Shown: positions 6,984 through 14,784 of the stretch, one piece after another
Layout of the letters: every line of letters begins with the position of its first letter
Position numbering within the stretch: the stretch's first letter is position 1
Assembly: GCA_937907485.1 (NCBI GenBank)
Contig: CALESR010000172.1
Location: 1 to 16,396, forward strand
Direction: 5' to 3'
Source: an uncultured Paracoccaceae bacterium
GTDB taxonomy: Bacteria; Pseudomonadota; Alphaproteobacteria; Rhodobacterales; Rhodobacteraceae
Length of the DNA stretch: 16,396 bases
Notes under the pieces: model-generated
Told to the model about the DNA's origin: nothing
Database searches by the model: none
The model's input: the letters and a program-made list of their open reading frames with translations, nothing else
Program-made: the position numbers and the translations under genes

Positions 6984-8294
6984 TCAGCCCTTTGGCCGGT
7001 TGTCGACGACGCGTTTGGCCTTGCCCTCGGAGCGCGGCGCGCCACCCGGTTGGTGCACCGTGATTTTCGTCGAGACCCCGACCACCGATTTGATGTGATG
7101 CGCCAGTTCCTTGGCCGAGGCCTTGCGGCCCTCGTCGCTGGCCGCTGCCGCAGTGGCCTCGCAATGCACGATCATGCCATCCATCCGCCCCTCGCGGGTC
7201 AGTTCGATCTGGAAATGCGGCGCCAGACCGGCGCATTTCAGGATCTGCTCCTCGATCTGGGTGGGGAAAACGTTGACGCCGCGCAGGATGATCATGTCAT
7301 CCGATCGCCCGGTGATCTTTTCCATCCGCCGCATCGAACGCGCGGTGCCGGGCAACAGCCGCGTCAGATCGCGGGTCCGATAGCGGATGATCGGCAGCCC
7401 TTCCTTGGTCAGCGTGGTAAAGACCAACTCGCCCATCTGCCCGTCCTCGACCGGTTGGCCGGTCTCCGGGTTGATGATTTCCGGATAGAAATGGTCCTCC
7501 CAGATGTGCAGCCCGTCCTTGGTTTCGACGCATTCATTGGCGACGCCGGGCCCCATAACCTCGGAAAGTCCATAAATATCAACGGCATGCATGTCGAAGG
7601 CTTCCTCGATCTCGCGCCGCATGGCATTGGTCCAGGGCTCGGCACCGAAAATGCCGACGGCCAGCGACGACTCACGCGGGTCGATGCCCTGACGGCGGAA
7701 CTCGTCGAGGATCGACAGCATGTAGCTGGGCGTCACCATGATGATCCGCGGTTTGAAATCGGTGATCAGCGTGACCTGCCGTTCGGTCATCCCGCCCGAG
7801 ATGGGGACCACGGTGCAGCCCAACTTTTCGGCGCCGTAATGCGCGCCGAGGCCGCCAGTGAACAGCCCATAGCCATAAGCGACATGCACGATGTCGCCCG
7901 CGCGCCCTCCCGACGCCCGGATCGAGCGCGCGGCAAGGTTGGCCCAGGTGTCGATGTCGCCCGCGGTATAGCCGACGACGGTGGGCTTGCCGGTGGTGCC
8001 AGACGAGGCATGGATGCGGGCGATCCGCTCTCGCGGGACGGCGAACATGCCAAACGGATAGGTGTCTCGCAGGTCGGACTTGGTGGTGAAGGGAAATTTC
8101 GCCAGATCCGCCAAGGATTTGAGGTCATCCGGATGCACGCCGTGGGCCTCGAACCGGGCGCGGTAGAACGGCGAATTGTCATAGGCGTGGCGCAATGACC
8201 ACTGCATCCGCGACAATTGCAGCGCAGCGATCTCATCGCGCGAGGCGATTTCGATCGGCTCCAGATCGCCTGGACGGGGCGAGAGGTCTTCCAT
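6984..8294 (-). CDS. paaK: Phenylacetate--CoA ligase
   Basis: PaaK activates phenylacetate to phenylacetyl-CoA using ATP in the cytoplasm, committing it to the aerobic hybrid pathway. The 436-residue length is standard for the family. Visible adenylate-forming motifs are HASSGTTGKPT (95-105, phosphate loop), the YGLSEVMGPG region, YRTRDLTR, and ITGRSDDMIILRGVNVFPTQ near the domain hinge. A C-terminal lysine-containing segment (GKAKRVVDNRPKG) is where the catalytic lysine of the small domain is expected. The start at 8294 has GGAGG inside the end of paaI, three bases after whose stop it begins. The order paaG-paaI-paaK on one strand with near-zero spacing indicates a single operon. Confidence 0.95.
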   Translation of the reverse strand: MEDLSPRPGDLEPIEIASRDEIAALQLSRMQWSLRHAYDNSPFYRARFEAHGVHPDDLKSLADLAKFPFTTKSDLRDTYPFGMFAVPRERIARIHASSGTTGKPTVVGYTAGDIDTWANLAARSIRASGGRAGDIVHVAYGYGLFTGGLGAHYGAEKLGCTVVPISGGMTERQVTLITDFKPRIIMVTPSYMLSILDEFRRQGIDPRESSLAVGIFGAEPWTNAMRREIEEAFDMHAVDIYGLSEVMGPGVANECVETKDGLHIWEDHFYPEIINPETGQPVEDGQMGELVFTTLTKEGLPIIRYRTRDLTRLLPGTARSMRRMEKITGRSDDMIILRGVNVFPTQIEEQILKCAGLAPHFQIELTREGRMDGMIVHCEATAAAASDEGRKASAKELAHHIKSVVGVSTKITVHQPGGAPRSEGKAKRVVDNRPKG

Positions 8295-8297
8295 GGT

Positions 8298-8726
8298 TCA
8301 TTCCTCCGGCAGGTGGGTGCCCTTGACGCTGCGCGAGTGGCCGCGGAATTCGGCCACCGGCGCACCGTGCTGATTGGTGACGCGCACATCATAGATGCCG
8401 CCGCGCCCTTGCTTGAAAATCTCGCGCGCCTCGGCTGTCAGGCGGTCGCCTTCAAAGGCGGGGGCAAGGAAACTGACCTGTGCCATCTGCGCGACCGTGC
8501 GCTGGTTATAGGTGTTGCAGGCAAAGGCAAAGGCACTGTCCGCGAGGGTAAAGATATAACCACCGTGGCAGGTTTTGTGGCCGTTGGTCATTTCGGGGCG
8601 CACGGTCATCGTCATCGTGGCGTGGCCGGGGGAGACGCCGGACAGCTCCATCCCCAGATGTTGTGTCGCGTTGTCGTTGGCCCACATGGCATCAGCGCTG
8701 GCACGGGCGAGGTCCTGAGGGGTCAT
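8298..8726 (-). CDS. paaI: Hydroxyphenylacetyl-CoA thioesterase PaaI
   Basis: The 142-residue hotdog-fold thioesterase matches the PaaI family. The signature TCHGGYIFTLADSAFAFACN covers residues 52-71, with the HGG turn at 54-56 and the catalytic aspartate at D63. In the phenylacetate pathway PaaI hydrolyses dead-end CoA esters formed from the unstable epoxide, releasing CoA and guarding against its depletion. The ATG overlaps the paaG stop by four bases (ATGA, read on the minus strand), and paaK begins three bases after its own stop, so its translation is tightly coupled to both neighbours. Confidence 0.94.
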   Translation of the reverse strand: MTPQDLARASADAMWANDNATQHLGMELSGVSPGHATMTMTVRPEMTNGHKTCHGGYIFTLADSAFAFACNTYNQRTVAQMAQVSFLAPAFEGDRLTAEAREIFKQGRGGIYDVRVTNQHGAPVAEFRGHSRSVKGTHLPEE

Positions 8727-9511
8727 CGGCCTTTGAACTCCGCCGGGCGCTTGTCGAGGAAGGCGGCGACGCCCTCGGCGTAGTCGGTGCTTTCGCCACA
8801 GGCCTTCATCAGGTCCGCCTCGAGCTCGAGTTGGGCGTCGAGGCTGTTGGTCGCCGCGGCCTGCAGGGCGCGCTTGGTCGCGGCAAAGCCAAAGGTTGGC
8901 CCGGCGGCGAGGCGGCGGGCCAGTGCGCGCGCCTCGGACATCAGCGCGTCATCCGGCAGGCATTGCCAGATCAGGCCCCAGTCAGCGGCCTGCCGCGCGG
9001 CCAGCGGTTGCGCGGTCAACGCGAGGCCCATCGCGCGCTGCGGCCCCAACAATTTCGGTAGGTGCCAGGATCCGGCGGTGTCCGGGATCAGGCCAACTTT
9101 CGAGAAAGACTGGATGAATTTGGCGCTTTCGCCCGCCAGCGTCAGATCGCAGGCCAGCGCCAGCGACGAACCCGCCCCCGCAGCCACCCCGTTGACCGCG
9201 CCAATGACCGGCATCGGCAGCGCCTTGATCTGGCGCACCAAAGGCGCCCAAAACCGGCGAACCGTGTCGCCCAGATCAGGGGGGCCGTCCATGCGACGCG
9301 GGTCGCGGTCGCCCAGATCCTGCCCGGCACAAAAGCCCCGTCCAGCCCCTGTCAACAGCACGCATCGCGCCTCGGCCGCGGCGCGAGTCAATCCGGCGCG
9401 CAGAGCCAAATGCATGGATTCGTTGAAGGAATTCAGTCGATCCGGGCGGTTGAGCGTCAGCTCCATCACGCCGTCCGACAGATGGGTCAGCAGGGTCTCC
9501 GAATCGCTCAT
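8723..9511 (-). CDS. paaG: Ring 1,2-epoxyphenylacetyl-CoA isomerase
   Basis: This is a crotonase-fold enzyme that converts ring-1,2-epoxyphenylacetyl-CoA to the oxepin form, and also acts on later double-bond isomers, in aerobic phenylacetate degradation. The 262-residue protein follows E. coli PaaG closely as recalled: LNRPDRLNSFN near 20-30, the oxyanion-hole segments GAGRGFCAGQDL (55-66) and GVAAGAGSSLAL (108-119), and the acidic residue D144 in GLIPDTAGSW. The second glycine-rich position reads TAG rather than the usual GG. The ATG at 9511 has a strong AGGAGGAG site (9515-9522). It is the first gene of the paaG-paaI-paaK-tetR operon, which carries none of the paaABCDE epoxidase or paaZ genes within the window. 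Confidence 0.93.
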   Translation of the reverse strand: MSDSETLLTHLSDGVMELTLNRPDRLNSFNESMHLALRAGLTRAAAEARCVLLTGAGRGFCAGQDLGDRDPRRMDGPPDLGDTVRRFWAPLVRQIKALPMPVIGAVNGVAAGAGSSLALACDLTLAGESAKFIQSFSKVGLIPDTAGSWHLPKLLGPQRAMGLALTAQPLAARQAADWGLIWQCLPDDALMSEARALARRLAAGPTFGFAATKRALQAAATNSLDAQLELEADLMKACGESTDYAEGVAAFLDKRPAEFKGR

Positions 9512-9558
9512 CCGCTCCTCCTGCGTTCAGCGACGACGGGTCGACGGTTCCATAAACC

Positions 9559-9570
9559 GACCGTTCAGTC
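9559..9570 (-). promoter_or_regulatory. Candidate operator of the paa operon
   Basis: The imperfect palindrome GACCGTTCAGTC (GACnGnnCnGTC) lies 48 bases before the paaG start. On the minus strand a TTGACT resembling a -35 element covers 9567-9572, so a bound TetR-type dimer would block RNA polymerase. I see no good -10 at normal spacing. Confidence 0.45.
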
Positions 9571-9601
9571 AAACAATATCCACGGCCTGCACAGCAAAGC
9601 A

Positions 9602-9619
9602 CCGCCCCCAAAGGGGCGG
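9602..9619 (-). terminator. Hairpin after gltA, likely terminator
   Basis: CCGCCCC (9602-9608) and GGGGCGG (9613-9619) form a 7-bp stem around a four-base loop. On the minus strand it lies 27 bases past the gltA stop and is followed by TGCTTTGCTG, a weak T-tract. It would insulate gltA from the paa operon. Confidence 0.6.
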
Positions 9620-9645
9620 CGCGGCTGAACACCTGAGCGGTGCGA

Positions 9646-10938
9646 TCAGCGGTTTTCGACCTCGACATAGTCGCGATGCGCCACGCCGGTATAGAGCTGA
9701 CGCGGGCGACCGATCTTCAGCTCGGTGTCGGCGATCATCTCTTTCCACTGTGCGATCCAGCCAACCGCACGGGACAGTGCGAAAATCGGCGTGAACATCG
9801 ACGTCGGGAAGCCCATGGCCTCGAGGATGATGCCCGAGTAGAAATCGACGTTCGGGTAGAGCTTTTTTGAGATGAAGTAGTCGTCCTCGAGCGCGATGCG
9901 TTCAAGTTCTTTGGCGACCTTGAGCGTTTCGTTGTCATGGATGCCGAGCAGCTCCAGCACCTCGTCGGCGGATTCCTTCATCACCTTGGCGCGCGGATCG
10001 AAGTTCTTGTACACGCGGTGACCAAAGCCCATCAGCCGGAAGCCCGAATTCTTGTCCTTGGCCTTGGCGATGAACTCAGGAATGCGGTCAACGGTGCCGA
10101 TTTCGCGCAGCATCTCCAGACAGGCCTGATTGGCGCCGCCATGTGCGGGGCCCCAGAGGCAGGCGATGCCGGCGGCGATGCAGGCGAAGGGGTTGGCGCC
10201 CGACGAACCCGCCAGACGCACCGTCGAGGTCGAAGCGTTCTGCTCGTGGTCGGCATGCAGCATCATGATGCGGTCCATCGCCTTGGCGAGGATAGGGTTC
10301 ACGACATAATCCTCGGCCGGGACGGCAAAGCACATATGCAGGAAGTTGCCGGCGTAATCGAGGCTGTTCTTCGGATAGACGAAGGGTTGGCCGATCGAAT
10401 ATTTGTAGGCCATGGCAGCAATCGTCGGGATCTTGGCGATCATGCGGATCGCCGCGACCTCGCGCTGCCAGGCGTCATTCACATCGGTCGAATCGTGGTA
10501 GAAGGCCGACATCGCACCGACCACGCCCACCATGGTCGCCATCGGGTGCGCGTCACGGCGGAACCCGCGGAAGAAATAGTGCATCTGTTCATGCACCATG
10601 GTGTGACGGGTCACGCGGGTTTCGAAATCGACCATCTGCTGCGGGGTCGGCAGCTCACCGTAGAGCAGCAGATAGCACACTTCCAGATGGTGCGACTTTT
10701 CCGCAAGCTGTTCAATGGGATAGCCACGATACAGCAACTCGCCCTTGTCGCCGTCGATATAGGTGATCGTCGAGGAACAGGCCGCGGTCGAGGTGAACCC
10801 GGGGTCATAGGTAAAGACGTCGCCCTGCGCATAGAGTTTGCGAATGTCGAGCACGTCAGGGCCGATGGTGGGCGAATGGATCGGCAGGTCCAGCGTCTTG
10901 TTGCCGATCGTGAGTTGTGCACTTTTGGTTTCGACCAT
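9646..10938 (-). CDS. gltA: Citrate synthase (type II)
   Basis: This enzyme condenses acetyl-CoA with oxaloacetate to form citrate at the entry of the TCA cycle. The 430-residue length and the N-terminal beta-rich segment (about 1-60) are typical of the hexameric, NADH-sensitive type of Gram-negative bacteria. The active-site residues are present: H266 in GPAHGGAN, H307 in GFGHRVYKNFDPRA, and D365 in PNVDFYSG. H231 in LHADHEQNAS and the C-terminal arginine-bearing RPRQLYTG are also present. ATG 10938 has a GAGGGA ribosome binding site. gltX ends 60 bases upstream on the same strand, so the two may share a transcript, though a separate promoter cannot be excluded. Confidence 0.97.
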   Translation of the reverse strand: MVETKSAQLTIGNKTLDLPIHSPTIGPDVLDIRKLYAQGDVFTYDPGFTSTAACSSTITYIDGDKGELLYRGYPIEQLAEKSHHLEVCYLLLYGELPTPQQMVDFETRVTRHTMVHEQMHYFFRGFRRDAHPMATMVGVVGAMSAFYHDSTDVNDAWQREVAAIRMIAKIPTIAAMAYKYSIGQPFVYPKNSLDYAGNFLHMCFAVPAEDYVVNPILAKAMDRIMMLHADHEQNASTSTVRLAGSSGANPFACIAAGIACLWGPAHGGANQACLEMLREIGTVDRIPEFIAKAKDKNSGFRLMGFGHRVYKNFDPRAKVMKESADEVLELLGIHDNETLKVAKELERIALEDDYFISKKLYPNVDFYSGIILEAMGFPTSMFTPIFALSRAVGWIAQWKEMIADTELKIGRPRQLYTGVAHRDYVEVENR

Positions 10939-10998
10939 CGGTTCCCTCGCTCTCTTGTCCAGCGTTAAGCGACCCAGAGTTTCAGGGCCGCGGCATCC

Positions 10999-12429
10999 TC
11001 AGCCCCCGGCGCCGGCCTCGGCGAGGCGCGCCAGGGTTTCGTCACGTCCCAAAACGAGCATCATGTCGAACACGCTGGGCGACACGGTCCGGCCGGCCAG
11101 CGCCGCCCGCAAAGCGGGAGCGATCTTGCCCAGGCCGAGGCCGTGCCCTGCAGCGATTTCACCGACGATGGCTTCGAGTCTCTCGCGATTCCAGCTAACA
11201 TTTTGCAACTGCGGCGTCAATTCATTCAGTATACTACGGGATACAGAATCTAGCGCCTTTGCCGCCTTCTCGTCGGGCAAAATCGGCCGTGATGTCAGGA
11301 CAAAGTGCCCTCTTTCAAGGATTTGGCCAAAGTTGCGCGCCTTGTCCTTCAGTTGCGGCATGGCGCGCAAAATCGCCTCGCTCTGGGGGGCTGACAGCGG
11401 ATCGGCTCCGGTTGCAGCCAGATAAGCCTGCAATTCATGCAGCACTGCGGCATCGTCCATCACGCTGAAATGCAGCGCGGTCAGATGGTCGAGTTTTTTC
11501 AGGTCCAGCCGCGACGGCGCGCGACCGATTTCGCCCAGATCGAACCATTCTGTCGCCTGCGCGTCGTTGAAAAACTCATCATCGCCGTGGCTCCAACCCA
11601 GCCGGGCCAGATAGTTGCGGATCGCCGCGGCCGGATAGCCCATGCGCTGATAATCCTCGACCCCCAGGGCGCCGTGGCGTTTGGACAGCTTCTTGCCGTC
11701 CTCGCCATGGATCAGCGGAATATGGGCGAACTGCGGCACCGGCCAACCCATCGAGTGATAGATCTGGCTTTGCCGCGCGGCGTTGTTCAAATGGTCGTCC
11801 CCCCGGATGATATGGGTCACCCCCATGTCGTGGTCATCGACGACCACGGCCAGCATGTAGGTGGGCGTACCATCCGATCGTAAACAAACCATATCGTCGA
11901 GTTGGTCATTGCGAAAAATCACCCGCCCCTGCACGGCATCGTCGATCACCGTCTCGCCGGTCTGCGGTGCTTTCAGGCGGATGACAAAGGGCGCGTCGGG
12001 ATGCGACGCGGGGTCGGCGTCGCGCCACGGACTGTGATAGAGGGTGCTGCGGCCCTCGGCGCGGGCGGCCTCGCGGAACGCCTCGATCTGATCTTGACTG
12101 GCAAAACACTTGTAGGCCGCGCCCTTGGCCAGCATCTGGTTGGCGACCTCGGCATGACGCGGGGCGCGTTCGAACTGGCTGATCGCCTCGCCGTCCCAGT
12201 CCAGCCCCAGCCATGTCAGCCCGGAGAGGATCGCCGCCGTGGCCTCGGGTGTGGACCGTGCGCGGTCGGTATCCTCGATGCGCAGCAGGAATTTCCCGCC
12301 CCGGCCGCGTGCATAGAGCCAGTTGAACAGCGCCGTGCGCGCGCCGCCAATGTGCAGAAATCCCGTCGGCGAAGGGGCAAAGCGGGTAATCACGGCGCCG
12401 GGCAGTTGGGCGGGCATCGACACGGGCAT
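10999..12429 (-). CDS. gltX: Glutamyl-tRNA synthetase
   Basis: This class I aminoacyl-tRNA synthetase charges tRNA with glutamate. From the chosen start it has 476 residues. The HIGH motif is HIGG (26-29) within APSPTGFLHIGGARTALFNW, and the KMSKS motif is KLSKR (247-251). The C-terminal anticodon-binding domain covers about 330-476. Only one cysteine (CFAS, 109-112) remains where the E. coli enzyme has a zinc-binding cluster. I prefer ATG 12429 because AAAGG lies at a fair distance; an in-frame GTG at 12453 and an ATG at 12417 are alternatives. Codon use changes sharply over about 11179-11300, with many AT-rich codons (CTA, GTA, AGT, ATA, AAT, AGA), while the protein remains continuous. Alphaproteobacteria often carry two GltX copies; which one this is cannot be told here. 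Confidence 0.95.
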   Translation of the reverse strand: MPVSMPAQLPGAVITRFAPSPTGFLHIGGARTALFNWLYARGRGGKFLLRIEDTDRARSTPEATAAILSGLTWLGLDWDGEAISQFERAPRHAEVANQMLAKGAAYKCFASQDQIEAFREAARAEGRSTLYHSPWRDADPASHPDAPFVIRLKAPQTGETVIDDAVQGRVIFRNDQLDDMVCLRSDGTPTYMLAVVVDDHDMGVTHIIRGDDHLNNAARQSQIYHSMGWPVPQFAHIPLIHGEDGKKLSKRHGALGVEDYQRMGYPAAAIRNYLARLGWSHGDDEFFNDAQATEWFDLGEIGRAPSRLDLKKLDHLTALHFSVMDDAAVLHELQAYLAATGADPLSAPQSEAILRAMPQLKDKARNFGQILERGHFVLTSRPILPDEKAAKALDSVSRSILNELTPQLQNVSWNRERLEAIVGEIAAGHGLGLGKIAPALRAALAGRTVSPSVFDMMLVLGRDETLARLAEAGAGG

Positions 12430-12503
12430 CGGCGTTAACCTTTCGGAAACCACAAGGACGATAAGCTGGGGAAAGCTCTAGGCAAAGCCGCAAGCGAGGA
12501 CAA

Positions 12504-14618
12504 GTGTTCAGCCCCGCGCCCCTCCACCCCGATGACGAGGCACCTGCGCGGGCGCCACCGATGTTGCACCGGCTGCTGGCGGCCCCCGGCACCGCGCTGA
12601 CGGCGGCGCGCGGCGCGCTGTTTCCGCTGGCCCCGGTGGCGCTGGGGCTGGGGACCGGGGTGTATTTCGCCCTGCCCGTCGAACCCGGCGCGCCACAGCT
12701 TGCCGCGCTGGCGGTGCTGCTGGCCGCGCTGACCCTGATCGCCCTGCGCGGCGGCGAGGGGCTGCGGCTGCTGGCGATGGTCGGCGCGCTGATGCTGGCG
12801 GGCCTGTTGCTGGCCGCGTGGCGCAGTGCCTCGGTGGCGGCGCCGGTGCTGGGTTGGAACCGCTATGGCCCCATCGAGGGCCGCATTGTCGCCGTCGACC
12901 GTTCGGCCAGCGATGCGCTGCGGCTGACCCTCGATGCGCTGGTCTTGCCGGGGGTCGAACCCGCCCGCGTGCCCGAGCGCGCGCGGATCTCGCTGCACGG
13001 CGCGCTCGACATCGACCCGGTGGTGGGCACGCGGGTGATGCTGACCGGCTATCTGGGTCCGCCGCCGGGACCGACCGAGCCGGGAGGGTTCGACTATCGC
13101 CGCCACGCCTGGTTCGAACGATTGGGCGCCTTGGGCTATTCGCGCACGCCGGTTCTGGCGCTGGACGATCCTGAACCGGGGCTGGCGCTGGCGCTGAACC
13201 GGCTGCGCATGGCGATCGCGCAGGGCATTCGCCAGCGGCTGCCGGGGGAATCCGGCGCCTTCGTTGCCGCGATCCTGACCGGCGACCGCTCCGGCATCGG
13301 CTTGCAGACGACCGAGGATCTGCGGCGCTCGAACCTTGCGCATCTGCTGGCGATTTCCGGGTTGCACATGGGGCTGCTGACCGGCGTGGTCTACGGCGCG
13401 CTGCGCGGGTTTCTGGCGCTGTTCCCGCTGCTGGCCTTGTGCCTGCCGATCCGCAAGCTGGCCGCCGTCGGCGCGCTGGTGGCCGCCAGTGCCTATCTGG
13501 CGCTGTCGGGGGGCAATGTCGCCACCCAGCGGGCCTTTGTCATGGCGGCGGTGATGCTGGTGGCGGTGTTGGTCGAGCGGCGGGCGTTTTCCATGCGCTC
13601 GGTGGCGCTGGCGGCGCTGGTCTTGCTGGCCTGGCGTCCCGAGAGCCTGCTGACCGCCGGGTTCCAGATGTCCTTTGCCGCGACCATCGCGCTGGTGGCC
13701 ACCTTCCGCTGGCTGCGCGAGCGCCGGCGTGGCACGCCGCGACACCGCCCGCGCCGCTGGCGACGATGGGTCGATCCGTTGGCCGGGGCGGCGTTGTGCT
13801 CGCTGGTGGCGGGAGTGGCGACGACGCCCTATGCGGCGGGTCTGTTCAACCGTTATGCCGAGTTCGGCCTGATTGCCAATATCATCAGCGTGCCGCTGAT
13901 GGGTATGCTCATCATGCCGGCAGCGGTGCTGGCGGCGCTGCTTTGGCCTCTGGGGCTGGAGTGGGTCGGCCTGGCGCTGATGGACCTTGGCACGCGCTGG
14001 ATTTTGGGCGTCGCGAGTGTTGTCGGCGGGCTCGACGGCGCCGTGCGCATGGTCGCGGCACCAGCTTTCTGGATCATCCCCTTGTTTTCATTGGGGGCCC
14101 TTTGGCTGATCCTCTGGCCGGGACGGACGCGCTTGGCCGGGGTCGGTGCGGTTTTGCTGGCGCTGGCAGGCTGGGCGGGTGGCGAGCGTCCGACCCTGCT
14201 GATCGACCGCGAGGGCGCGCTGGTCGGCCTGTTGACGCCAGAGGGTCGTGCCCTCAGTCGGGCGCGTGGGGCGGGTTATGTCGCGCAGAACTGGCTCGAG
14301 TCCGATGGCGACGACGCGACGCAGGCCGAGGCCGCAGCGCGGCCGGGCTTTACCCCGGTCGACGGAGGCGTGCGCTTTGACTTTGACGGCCACGAATGGC
14401 TGCACCTCAGCGGCCAGCGGGGTCTGGCGGCCCTGCCCGGCCAGTGCCGCGACGGACGGCGCATCATCATCGACCGCGCGGCCAGCGCCCCGTCAGCGGC
14501 CTGCACCGTGCTTGACCCCGAAGCGCTGGCGATTGGCGGCGCCCTGGCGATCGAGCCGGGCGGCCGGGTTACGGCGGCCCTTGCCGTCACAGGCATCCGC
14601 CCGTGGAGCCCACGCTGA
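12504..14618 (+). CDS. comEC: ComEC/Rec2 family DNA-uptake membrane protein
   Basis: ComEC forms the inner-membrane channel through which single-stranded DNA enters the cell in natural transformation. The 704-residue product begins with hydrophobic helices (about 35-107) and a DUF4131-type region including GPIEGRIVAVDRS and PGGFDYRRHAWFERLGALGY (about 194-212). The competence domain follows with ILTGDRSGI and the hallmark HLLAISGLHMGLLTG (280-294), with about eight further membrane helices to residue 540. The C-terminal soluble part (about 560-704) lacks the HxHxDH metallo-beta-lactamase motif seen in longer ComEC proteins. The GTG at 12504 has GAGGA only three bases upstream, so ATG 12561 (residue 20) is a possible start. 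It is divergent from gltX, with a short shared upstream region. Genomic presence does not prove competence. Confidence 0.9.
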   Translation: MFSPAPLHPDDEAPARAPPMLHRLLAAPGTALTAARGALFPLAPVALGLGTGVYFALPVEPGAPQLAALAVLLAALTLIALRGGEGLRLLAMVGALMLAGLLLAAWRSASVAAPVLGWNRYGPIEGRIVAVDRSASDALRLTLDALVLPGVEPARVPERARISLHGALDIDPVVGTRVMLTGYLGPPPGPTEPGGFDYRRHAWFERLGALGYSRTPVLALDDPEPGLALALNRLRMAIAQGIRQRLPGESGAFVAAILTGDRSGIGLQTTEDLRRSNLAHLLAISGLHMGLLTGVVYGALRGFLALFPLLALCLPIRKLAAVGALVAASAYLALSGGNVATQRAFVMAAVMLVAVLVERRAFSMRSVALAALVLLAWRPESLLTAGFQMSFAATIALVATFRWLRERRRGTPRHRPRRWRRWVDPLAGAALCSLVAGVATTPYAAGLFNRYAEFGLIANIISVPLMGMLIMPAAVLAALLWPLGLEWVGLALMDLGTRWILGVASVVGGLDGAVRMVAAPAFWIIPLFSLGALWLILWPGRTRLAGVGAVLLALAGWAGGERPTLLIDREGALVGLLTPEGRALSRARGAGYVAQNWLESDGDDATQAEAAARPGFTPVDGGVRFDFDGHEWLHLSGQRGLAALPGQCRDGRRIIIDRAASAPSAACTVLDPEALAIGGALAIEPGGRVTAALAVTGIRPWSPR

Positions 14619-14750
14619 CGGGCTGCCCCGGCGCAAGGCCCCTTTTGTTGAAACCGCCGCGGACCCGCCTGTCCCCGCAGCCGCCGTGTCATGCCGCCAT
14701 GCCGGTTCAGCGCCCCAAACCCCAATGCACCTAGCCAGAGTCGCACAGGT

Positions 14751-14771
14751 TTGTTACCAATTGGGAAACAA
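14751..14771 (+). promoter_or_regulatory. Imperfect inverted repeat upstream of the Hint gene
   Basis: TTGTT-A-CCAA is followed by TTGG-GA-AACAA: a perfect 8-bp palindrome CCAATTGG (14757-14764) with nearly symmetrical outer arms that differ by one base in spacing. It stands out as AT-rich in the otherwise featureless 166-base gap after comEC and lies 13 bases before the Hint gene start. It could be an operator or simply a chance repeat. Confidence 0.35.
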
Positions 14772-14784
14772 CAGGCAAAAAACC

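Noticed and set aside
6861..8198. Plus-strand ORF (445 codons) opposite tetR and paaK
   Set aside because: It covers two well-supported genes on the other strand, and its product shows no motif and has antisense-type composition.
9937..10968. Plus-strand ORF (343 codons) opposite gltA
   Set aside because: It is a His/Gly/Asp-rich shadow of citrate synthase with no recognisable motif.
12435..13745. Long minus-strand ORF (436 codons) opposite comEC
   Set aside because: Its product is a Gln/Arg/His/Gly-rich low-complexity peptide, as expected for the antisense of a GC-rich membrane protein gene. It has no domain, and comEC on the other strand is clear.
14619..14660. Possible terminator after comEC
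   Set aside because: GGGCT and AGGCCC with a following TTTTG only pair weakly and with a mismatch, not enough to call a terminator.
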